From Chondrosia reniformis (Eukaryota; Porifera; Demospongiae; Chondrillida; Chondrillidae): DNA of 64,000 nt. The notes beneath the pieces were generated by a model. That model was not told the origin of the DNA, did no database searches, and was given only the letters and a program-made list of their open reading frames with translations. Position 1 is the stretch's first letter. Each line of letters begins with the position of its first letter. Where the stretch lies: assembly GCA_947172415.1 (NCBI GenBank), contig OX359190.1:1364001-1428000 (forward strand), given 5' to 3'. The translations under genes were made by a program, and so were the position numbers. Shown piece by piece: positions 46,598 through 57,800 of this stretch.

Positions 46598-47327
46598 ATG
46601 GATAAGTGCGACCACTGGTCCGTTGTCAATCATCGATTAGAGGAAGCTGGCTACAGTGCAGTGAAGATCAAACCAGTTGACCTGTATAGCCTTCCTTCAG
46701 AAGGTAGACTGACTACAAGCGTTTTGTGTATTTAGTGTGTAGCGAGTCCAATGAAGTATGAACCGCGCTTGTAATGTCTCTGAATACAGATGCTACCGTT
46801 TTGGACAGTTTGGCGGCTACCTCACTGCGTGCGACTGTGCTGTGCCTTCTTGACGATATCAGCACTGGTAATGCAGCCTTACTTGATAAAATGCGCCAGA
46901 AAGACGCAGAGATTGAGCAACTGGTAGAGAAGGCGAATAAGCTGGAAATTTTATGTGAATCTTTACAAAAAGAGAGACTATGTATAAGGCAACGTGGAGA
47001 AGAGTATAACCCTGTTGATGTAAGTGTTAACGAAGGTGATCAGTCAAAATTTGAGTATTTTTTCTGTTCCACATTCCATATCAACTTTAGAGTTACTTTT
47101 TGTAGCTTTGAATCCCACCTCTGTGGTTGCCTAGGAAACCCACCAATTCCAACTATCACAGCAGCTCTGTATGTACATACGTGTAGCTTGCCTAACAAGT
47201 TGTTTGTGAAGTGTTTGGTGTTTGATGTCAATTCTTATGTGTAGGACTCAGTAGTGTAAGCCCTAAGGAGCAGAATTGCTGAGCTAGAATATTCTAATGC
47301 AAAATTAAAGCTTGATCTACAGAACAG
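46598..47327 (+). pseudogene. CEP70: CEP70-like exons 1-3, nonsense copy
   Basis: Exons 46598-46703, 46790-47019, 47245-47327. Exon 2 is fully open (76 codons, coiled coil KDAEIEQLVEKANKLE). Exon 3 reads GAC TCA GTA GTG TAA, where the other copies have CAA, so it is terminated. The remainder of the gene is replaced by AGMO. Confidence 0.82.
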
Positions 47328-47363
47328 GTAAGTTGTTTTGTAACACCTGACAATATTGGAATG

Positions 47364-47517
47364 CAGGGCTGCATAGAGGGGGGGACTGGGATTGATTTTG
47401 CCCCTAGACTTTTGGAAAGTTAAAATAAACTGCTTTGACACCCTCATACCATTGCCCCCCTAAATTTTGAAATTTTCATTTTGCCCCCTCTGGCCCTAAG
47501 TTCTGCATGCAGCCCTG
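47364..47517. mobile_element. MITE with CAGGGCTGCAT ends, copy 4
   Basis: Counterpart of 28414-28568. Left flank mutated to GAATG. Confidence 0.6.
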
Positions 47518-47805
47518 TAATGTAAGCATATTATTATTTGTAAGTATTGACTTTGTGGGGCAAAGTCAAAAAGCTGTTTCAGAGAAAGTCAACAACAGTG
47601 CAGTCTGATGTCTCTCCCATATTATTATTTGTATGTAAACAAGTACAGATTGAAGTGTTACTTCAACTGACAAACACTTTATGACAGTTAAACTTTGTAA
47701 TCTTTATCATAATATGCAATCTACTGATCAGTCCCGATTAGAAGAAACAGCTGTCTATGGCTAGATTCTCATTTTATAACAGTTTAGATAGTACCTAGAC
47801 TTCGC

Positions 47806-47976
47806 CTGTCTATGGTGGTCGCCTGTCTATGGCGGTTGCCTGTCTATGGCGGTCGCCTGTCTATGGCGGTCGCCTGTCTATGGCGGTCGCCTGTCTATGG
47901 CGGTCGCCTGTCTATGGCGGTCGCCTGTCTATGGCGGTCGCCTGTCTATGGCGGTCGCCTGTCTATGGCGGTCACT
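47806..47976 (+). repeat. 17-bp minisatellite before AGMO exon A, copy 4
   Basis: About ten units of GCCTGTCTATGGCGGTC. Confidence 0.9.
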
Positions 47977-47999
47977 AGAAGCTTAACTGTTTCCTGCAG

Positions 48000-50620
48000 A
48001 GATTAATATCCTTTGGGCCGCCCATCAAGCTCATCATAGCAGTGAAGAGTACAACCTGAGTACTGCCCTCAGACAATCTTCATTACAAGGAGCCACTTCA
48101 TGGGTAAGTGGAAGAGATTTCCAATGCCAGTAGAGCAAGACACACTTAAATTCTTCTTTTTTATTTCAATAAGATGTTCTACATTCCCTTGGCAGTTGCC
48201 ATTCCTCCGTCAGTGTACCTGGTCCACAGACAGTTCAACCTCCTCTACCAGTTCTGGATCCACACGGAACTGGTGGGCAAGCTAGGACCATTGGAGTGGA
48301 TCCTCAACACTCCCTCGCACCATCGGGTGCACCACAGACGCAATGCCTACTGCCTTGACAAGAACTATGGAGGCACTCTGATCATATTTGCATTTTTGGT
48401 CAGTCGCCATTTTATTTGTTACCCAAACTTTACTGGCTCGGATAGTATAGTAACTAGTGTATAACTAGCTCAAAAGACTAAAGATGAACCATCTCAAAGA
48501 TAATACCTATAGTGGAGTCCCAACCGTTGTTCATTAAGATGATTCACATATCTGGCCATGGTTTGGTCCCATTGAGGCCGGATAACCGAGGTTCTACTGT
48601 TGTTGCAAATTGCTTCTCTATACACTCAAAAGACTAAAGATGAACCATCTCAAAGATAGTACCTATAATAGACTTAGTGGAGTCGCTATAGAATTGTGAT
48701 ACCTGATACAGATTCTTTTAGAATGTTTCTTCTCTTTAACTTTTCCCTTCTCAGGCACCTTTGCTCCCGAGGACGAGCCAGTGGCTTATGGTCTAGTGCA
48801 TCCAGTGGAGTCCTTCAACACACTCTACGTTCAGTACTTTCACTACATACACATCTTAAAGACTGCTTGGAACATTGAGGGATTGAAAAACAAGTTTAAA
48901 GTGTTCTTTTACGGTCCAGGATGGTTTGAGGGAGGCGGAAGACTGGGGGACTCTGGTCTTGTGCCACAGGTCAGTGTCTCCACAAGTCACATCTCTCATA
49001 TCTAGTCTGGTAAACTTGTATGGTCTACCAACTGTATTTGTATTTTGTAACGAGCGAATAATGTCATATTTTTCAAAGGAAATATATTTGAAGTGGCCAC
49101 TATATATACTCTCTACACCACATAATATGTGTCTAAGTACTTAAGTGACCATCCTAGAGAGGTACACTGTATTTCATAAGGCTCATTTGAACATCTGTGA
49201 AAGATTACTTGGACAATCTCTGTCAGTTTGTCTTATGTATAGAATCACCACTAATTAGCACAAGTGGAAACTAATTACTTTGGACAAAGATAATGAAGTA
49301 TGTAGTCCCCCATACAAGTACTAGTCTTGCCTAGCCAGACCACCTCCATATTTATATGATTGACTGCCAGACAGTGCCTTGTAGGTGTGACTTGCTCACC
49401 TGGTTTTGTGAGGCCCAAATTTCTAGTAAAGGAATAATCCAATGAATAATAGTAGGAGACCTTAAATTGTATTCATTGGTATCATAATGTTATTCATTTG
49501 ATCAACAATTACCTTATATGGATGTCCTAAGGAATGTGGGACCTCACACAAAATTCAGTGTAGGATAACTGCTGGTGACCCTTATTAGCCCTCCTTTGTT
49601 ACTACCTTGGTATCCATGGTGATGGTGATTGTGCAATGAGAGGCTAGGCCTTGTATAGTTAATGGACCAGTTCTGATAAGTGAAGTTGACTACCTACTCT
49701 AACTGGTATGAGGGGAGGACATGAATGGAGCATTGCTGTGGCAATTGTAACTCATTGGTGGAGCATTGGTGCATGTCCTGGTTCAATTCCCAGCAATTGG
49801 TCATTATACCACCTGTAATTCCCCCAATTATGTATGATGTTTATCTGTAATTACTTGTGGTTTGCTTATCATGTGCTTTGATTACTCTCATGCATGTAGA
49901 TCAAGTTTCCAGTCAAGAAGTATGATCCTGCTGTTCCAATGTGGATCAACCTGTACTGTCTGGTCCACTTTATGGTAGTCCTCTTCTCCTTCCAGTATTT
50001 GGGAGGTGTCAGGGACAGACTGGACTACTTTGTGTCTCTTGGTCTGGTTGTGTTTCTCATGTACGCACTCACCTGTTTTGGAATGATATTTGATCATCAG
50101 TAAGTTAATTGTCCAATCAGGTGGGAGCATACTATACTCTACATGCTAGCCCAACATTTCCACTATTTTCTAAGGTTTGATAGCCTATATTATTTGTTTA
50201 CTATCATTAGCCCCTTGTGGTTAGTGGGGAGAAAGTGTTTAATGGATACATACAATATTCTACACATGACAGCCCAACATTTCCACCATTTTCTCAAAGA
50301 CTATTCCATCAAAAGATTGTCTGAATTGGTTTATTTCATATTTCATATAAACTCAAGATGTGTGTGGAGGGGAGTTTGGAAAGATGCTGATGTTGTAGAC
50401 ATCCATTTTATTTATCTCTAGTAAACTGTCACCGCTTCTGGAGTTATTCAGACTAGTTGTCACAGTAGCAGGTGATTCACTGTGTGCATGGTATGGTGTG
50501 ATGGTGGGCCTGCCGGCTGCCCTCCACTGGGGACTGAGGAGTGGGTACATCATCTCCCTCCTAATCTGGATACGTGTCACAATGAAGAATGCTACCAGAG
50601 CAAAGATCAAGACAATGTAG
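48000..50620 (+). pseudogene. AGMO: AGMO 3' half, copy 4, frameshifted
   Basis: Exons A 48000-48103, B 48174-48398, C 48755-48969, D 49900-50099, E 50422-50620. Exon B lacks the 4 bp ATCG found in copies 1 and 2 (ATATTTG-CATTTTTG) and is out of frame at its end. The residue after the HHRVHH box is R in place of G. As elsewhere, no N-terminal exons. Confidence 0.83.
49727..49803 (+). repeat. tRNA-like / SINE-like element, copy 4
   Basis: Counterpart of 6912-6989 with GGTTCAATTCC intact and a diverged 3' end. Confidence 0.42.
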
Positions 50621-51652
50621 TAACTGAAAACATTTTATTAAGCTAGCTAGGTGACTAAACAGTTCCTTATATACTGTATTGTATAGTTGCAGGTGAATGC
50701 ATTCTTTATAATTATTTGTAATAGAAGGTTCATGGACATATGAATAAGGTCGCCTTAGGACCTTTTCCATTTCTGCTGCTGAAACTGCCTGCATGCTCCG
50801 AACATGCAACGAAACTATACGAAAATCGCAGCTGTAGTCAAGGAATGCTGTCGCTGTTTTTAACCTGTATACATGTTGTATACGTACCTATATATAGCTA
50901 GTCTAGTGCTATAGGTACCTATATATACATGTTGTATCAATCAATTGTACTCTTTCTTATGTGAGATGTTTACAATATGTGTTTTATTGTAACATTTTCA
51001 ATCCAGTTACATAACTCATTAAAACCTATTATATGTACAATGTAATACATGTTTCTAAATTGATAGAAATACAAATTAAAAGGTAGGAGGTACCATATTG
51101 AATCATCAGATATAATGAACATTATATTACTGACTCCATGGTTACCATGGTTACTGTTCTGTCTCTTTCCCAGGATCCACTTGCATGATTTTCTCCAGTT
51201 TTCTTTGTATCCAAACAAATATATAAGCATACACAATTACTCCCAGTTGGACCATCTCTCCTTGTTGACCTATAGGCGGGAGAACATCCTCACAGTCATA
51301 TTTACCAGTGGACCCAACACTGTTGCTATATAGCAAGTGATTTAGAAGTAGATGTCATCCTTTAATTGGCACCAGCCACACTTGCACCCTGCAGGGAAGG
51401 AGAACAAATGAATAACATTATGACACCAATGAATACAATTTAAGGGCTCTCATAATGTTATTCATTGGATTAGTACTTCCTCATTAAGATCCTATGGAAT
51501 GTAGACATCACAAAACAATACCAGACTCTATCAGATCAGTACATGTGACCTCCACTGGCTGGAGAGACTACTATGTACTTGTATGTAGGCCTACCTACCT
51601 CACCTGATCCTTCAACCAAAGCAACACTAAAGGACCAGGTGACTAGATAATA
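50621..51652. other. Stretch between AGMO copy 4 and G5 promoter
   Basis: Paralogue of 7679-8710. The 5' part has several small indels. No gene seen. Confidence 0.5.
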
Positions 51653-51680
51653 CCGGAAGTGCATCCGAACCGCCATTTTT
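51653..51680 (+). promoter_or_regulatory. ETS plus YY1-like promoter elements of G5
   Basis: CCGGAAGTG at 51653-51661 and CCGCCATTTTT at 51670-51680, about 135-165 bp upstream of the ATG at 51816. Confidence 0.55.
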
Positions 51681-51815
51681 GAGTGCTACACGCTGAGATC
51701 AAAGAGATTACCGCCCCTACATATAGGTGTTGCTATAGTTGCAATCGCAGTTGTGATAGTGCAATACAAGTGAAGTTTCAGTTTTTCATCTCTTCTTTTG
51801 TTTATTGAATTGTCA

Positions 51816-51833
51816 ATGTCGGCCATAGATAAA
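51816..51833 (+). CDS. G5 exon 1: start exon, MSAIDK
   Basis: Same as the G4 start exon; donor GTGAGT. Confidence 0.6.
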
Positions 51834-54800
51834 GTGAGTTTATTTATTCATTCAGTTTCTCGTAGAAGTGGGTGTTACTACATAGACTCGCAGTCGCTAA
51901 CCTTTCACCGGTCAAAATGAGTTCAGTCTAATTTAGCAAACTACATGTTCTGCCAGTATATATGAAACTCGTTACAGCAAATAGTACCATTCAGCGCAGA
52001 AAATATCTAGTCAGGTCTTGTAGCGGATAATAGAAACTAGTTCAGTCTTTGAAATGCGTCCAACTCGTCAGATTGAAATAGTGGTATTACCCGAGAGTTC
52101 TAGAGCAGTCACACCTTTAGCTTTCAGAGAAACTTGCCCAAAGTCTCTTTGTTTAGAATGCTGCGACACAGTTGGGTTATGCAAAACCTCGCTCAAACTA
52201 GCTAGCGAAATGCAACCTTGAAATTCGTAGGCTTCTAAGGAACACTTTAGAAAGCGAAGTACGCCGCTCATCCATATAGTGGCAGAATGTTTAACTGGTG
52301 CACGTTGAGGAGGTTCAGATTTAATAGACTATTAGACAGTAAACGCTGAAATGACTCTTTACATTCTGTTAAGTTGGACTTTGTACAAACAGACTGCATG
52401 ATTTACAGACTGTAACTCAAAGGTTTCTTGTAATAAACTGCTACTGAAAACTTACATATCCGTGTGTGCTAATTTATAGAGAGTTTCCAAGCAGACACGC
52501 TTCAATCAGTAAATGTTTCTTATCTCAATTAGATCTTTCGCAGTGACCTCCTCAGAGCTGGAGGAGGTCATTTTCTGAAATCCCGGAATATCCCGGAAAT
52601 GTTAACTGCAACATCCTTTACTAAAGCACTTGCATATCATCAAAGTGTCTTCGTCTATGGCGGAACATCTGAAAAGGTTCAAGATTACGATGTTAAGAAC
52701 ACTAAATGGTCAAGACTACCTCGACCTCCTCATTATCACAATGGAGCAGCCATCATAGGGGACCAGTTTACTTTAATAGGAGGTGAAGACACTCATCGCA
52801 TTCCTACAAACAATCTAGTGACGTGGACAGACAAAGAATGGAAAGTACTATATCCTCCAATGCACACCGCCCGAGCCTTTCCAAGTGTTCTTGCATTTGA
52901 AGACTTAGTAATTGTCTCTGGAGGAATAGGAGCAGATGGCAAAGAAGTAGACACAATTGAATTCCTGGATGTTAACAAAAGAATATGGATACAGTCGAAT
53001 CTGAAACTTCCTGAACCATTATCAGATCACCACATGGCATTGTGTGGTGAATACATTTACATCTACTACATTGGATCTTTTTGGAGAATGAATAAGAAGA
53101 ATTTTATGGCTTCACTTACAACAAATGATGAACATCACTGGGAAGAGCTCGAGGATGCACCAGAGGCAAGTTCACTATTACAATACAGCACACTACCAGT
53201 CATAGTAGGTCCAAAAGGAATCTTCATTTTCGAGAAGAAGAAGTGGACACGAATTAGTGAAGAAACGTCTTATCACAACAATTGTACGGCTTCCCTCAAC
53301 GGAACTACATTTCTCACATTTGGAGTACATCGGACAAGAGCTGTACAGTACGACATTGCAGTTAAGGTTAGTAAACTCATTTAAGTATTACAAGTCTTGT
53401 TAATATTCGTTGCGCGCTTCGCGTACACTTTCTCCTTCAAATAGAAACATTAGAAGGTTTTATTTCCTTCGTTAGAGTCACCTAACTTGTGCGCTCAGTG
53501 TACACGAAGCGCGTGTCAATGTTAACAAGACTTGTATTGCTCTAATGTTCACGTAAGAGTGTGTTCTACGAACGCTCTCACGAGTTTAAGTGTTAACTTG
53601 TTTCTACTAACGAAGACTGTTAAGTCTTCTTGTTCTTTGCATTTGAAGTGAGAAAGTAGAGGAAAGCGTTTCAAGTATTATCCGCTGTAGTTAAACTGTT
53701 TATTATCGCGTGCTACTCACGTACGTATGTTTATTTCTCGTCCTGTGAACGTTCGTGTGATTAGTTATAAGATGTTGGTAGTACAGAAATGTTGGTTGTA
53801 GACACGTTTAATAAACTATTTTCTAACACAACGAGAGTTAACTGCTAGGCACGGAAGCGTCCCAAGGCGAAGTCCGCCATTTTGTTTTTAGTATTCAATT
53901 AGTCTTAGCCTAATTTTTTGGGGCGCCGTTGTTTTTGTCTGTTATTAAAAAAGAAGAGAGTTGCCACGTTTTTAAATTATACAATCTGTCTTGTTCAAAG
54001 TAAGTGAAAGGTAACAGAAGTCAAATGAATGTGTCAGTGAATGTTTAGAAGAGATGTCGGGTATTGACTGTATTACTTGGCTGAATTGACTGTTCTCTAA
54101 AGATGCTTCTTGCTAGTTTCCTAAAGCTAAGCATCACCAATAATATTGACCTACCGACTGAATTGTCAAAAGAATGTTTGTTTATAAACACAGACTGTCC
54201 CTTTGTGGGTAAACTATTGATAAGTAATTAATGTGAAGTGTTAGGCAATGACAATACTCAATGTGTAGCATTCACATATAGCAATAATAATCAAGACCCC
54301 ATTCTACTCTTATTGATAAGAGTGTCATGGAAGATAAGATCTGTATTTATGAACCTGTAAATGTTTTAGTAAATAGTACATCTACAGCCAAGTTGTGTTA
54401 CATAACAAAGCTGTCTTAAAAGAGCCTTCAGAAGTTGTATCTAAATAGAATGTAATTCACACTTTGGATGGCTAATGTAATGTGGATTAAAATTTTCCTA
54501 TTTCTGTGACAATGGCTTACCTCCAAACGATAGTAAAACTGGCGTCTTTGAATAGAGCGAATAACAATTGGAACTGATAAAGAAAACACCATTTAGGACA
54601 CTCCATAGAGGACGTTAAAGTAGTTTCTAGTTGATCACATGTGAACTGTAGCAGGCGTTTGAGGAATAATAAACTGATTACCCTCAAATTAGGATAATGA
54701 AAAATTGAAACTCCTTATTCATAGAATGATTTATTGGTGAGAATAATCAATACTTCAAATATGTTAAGTGTGCATTACATTGTAAACACATGCAATTGTC

Positions 54801-57800
54801 CATGATAGCTACGTATCTCTTCTTGGTATACCCCATGCAGGAACCAAAGTGGTATGGTGAAGCCATAGAAGGACATGGTTCAGTTGAAGTGAACATTAGC
54901 CGTGCAATCTTCACAGGAGGCTCGCGTGTTGGTAAAACCTCACTGAAGCACTACCTGCTCCACAACACAGCAAGAGAAGACAAAACTAGCACTGGAGTGC
55001 TGGAAGGTCCTGAAGTGGCCACCATTGCTGGGGAGCAAGATATTAGGACAGGATTTGAGGAGGAAGGCCAGGGGAAGGAAGAGGAGTATGATTTCATTAA
55101 AGGTTTAGCAGTTGGTTCTTCCTGGAAAGTTTTAACAGATGAAAAGCTAGGGCAGCTTATTTCAAAGATTAAAATGGAGGAAAGGGAGGTTTTTCCAGGC
55201 AGCACTCTAGAGCCCCCACCTGCCTCTCCTCCACAGGCTACATCTGATGATACCACTTTAGCTGGCGATATTGCCAAGACAACCGAGGTAGCCATTGAGA
55301 CGACCAAGCCACCAACCGACACCTCCATAACCCCTCCTCCTCCTAGCCATGATACCACTGAGGCTTTAGCAGTACAAGACCCACTGGAGCTGCTAGAGCA
55401 AGCCAGGGACAGCTTCCTGCAGAAGCACAATCTCTCCACTGAAGCAGAATTTGATGAAAAGGAGTGCACGTTCATTTACCTCCTGGACACAGGAGGCCAG
55501 CCCTCCTTTCAGAATGTCATTCCACTCCTACTGGACTTTCCCTGCAACTTCTTACACATCTTTAAAGCTTCAGAGAGGTTGACCGATCCGTACATCAATG
55601 CTTACTGTCAAGATGGAGTCACTGAAGTGGAGAGCACCAACAGCCGTTCAACCTGGGAATTGATGAAGGAGTCCATTACAGCTGCCTACACAATGTCCAT
55701 GAAGAGCAAGCGACAGTTGGAAGCATTTGACATGCCTAATGAGCCCCAACTTCGCATTTTCCTTGTTGGCACTCACCTTTCCCTTCTTCCTAAGGATCCT
55801 GAAGCTAAGAGAGCTCTACTGGACCACAACAGGAAGGTTCTAAAGGAAATGGACAACAAGCCCTATGACAGCAACAGGGTATTCCCCCCAAAAGAGGTTG
55901 CCTACGAAGGTGCTGGTAGCTACTTTGTAGTGGACAGTCAGCTACAGGGAGACAGCCAACTGAAGGAGCACACTCGTAAAGCTGTAAATGTTCTTCGCTC
56001 TCTACTTTCAGATGCCAATAATCGATTAACACTGAAAGTTCCCAAAGTTTGGTTCTGCCTGCAACTAATCACATCTATCGCAGAAAAGAAGATGTGGAAG
56101 TTCAAAGAAGTGAAAGAGTTTTGCATCCGATACCAATTTATCCAAGGTGTAGATGCTGATGGACAGTTCCTTGTCCTCCTGAACCTGTTTCACAGCCTAG
56201 GGTTCTATGTGTACTTTGATCTGAGTGAGTACAAAGAACAGTGGATCTGTACAGATGCGACCTTTCTGTACAAGGAAATGTCCAAAGTGCTATCGGTCCA
56301 GTATGGCCCAAGTGAATCTTCAAGTCCAGAGCTACGTAACTTAAGGAAAAGTGGAGAAATTCCTGAAGCAACTTCTGAAGATTTGCTTCGACAGCTAGGC
56401 GTCAATGCTGATATTCCAACAAGATGGCTCCTGGAGGTCCTGGTAAAAATAGGTATTGCATCCAAAGTGACAAAGAAGAAGACACGCTACTTCATTCCAG
56501 CAGCCCTTCCTGAAAGGGAAATTAATCTCCCTGAACCATCTGTGGCCACTTTGGCATTCACTTTCTCATTCCATTCAGCATTTGAATATCAGAGGTACAC
56601 CTGCATACCAACTGGTCTATTCCACAGACTGGCCGTGGACATTGCAAGCAACCGACAGGCTCTTGAAGATCAGCAGATCAAGCAAGCATACATCATTGGA
56701 AGCCAGTGGAGGTACTGTCCCAGTCAATCTGACAGTACACAATTCTATTTCTCTCAAGACAATGCCCACATTGTCCTTTCCCAGAAGGAGGACCTCATTC
56801 AGCTCCAACTGCTGGTTCCAGAAGACTTTCCTCAGCTTGGTCTCTCTTTGACTGAGCTCTGCAGGTGTATCAGAACGGAAGTAAAAGAGCGAATTGCTTT
56901 CGTAAGTAAAGCCATTTTTGGAAGCGAGTTTTTAGCCCAAAAGGCTACTTTAGAGGATGGTGTCATTTGCCGTTACTGTGAGGGCTCCACTTTGCATCTT
57001 CTGCAATTTAAAGATGGCAACCAGAGAAAGGGTCTGTGTACGGGACGGAACAAAACGACTGTACTATCTCCAAGAGAGTCTGTTTGGGTTGCTAAGGAAC
57101 AGGACAGCAACACCAATGTAAGTTTGCATAATATTATGTATTCAACAAATAGATATTATCACAAATGTAATGTAACATTTATTGATTGTATATTTTACAT
57201 TCTAATCTTGCTGCTACTGACTCTATTTAATATGTTATTATTGTTATTATTTGGACACAAGTAATTTATTGATTTTTATATCTTCTGTATAGTTGAGTGT
57301 GGCTGGTAAAGTGAAATTTGATGGAGACCAGTTCCTTCTCTATAAAGACCAGACTACCTGTACTGGAGGACCTGAAGTTGTTGGACAGCCAACACCATCT
57401 GCCAACTCGGGAGAGTGTGATGGTGAAGGAGGCAGTTGGAAGCAGACCTTACGGGCCAAACACTGGGTTTACCTTGTTGAAAACCTCGCCACTGGTAACA
57501 TAGTCAATGAACTGTACCAGGGAGTGGGTGGAAAGCCACTAATTACAGACAAGGTGTACGATGAAATCAAAGCAGCAAAGAGCAGAGAAGAATCCAATGT
57601 AATCTTTCTCCGTCACCTCCTGAGTACTGGTACAGAGGAGACATTGAAGCTGTTTTGTAAAGTGCTTCAAGATACATCTGTAAAGTATCCGGTACATGAA
57701 GAGATTCTCCTTCTTCTTTCAAGTGTTGATATTTTCTGTAAGATCCTCCGACAAACCTCAAGAGACTATGAGGTACATGAAGAAGTGGCTGACAGACTGG

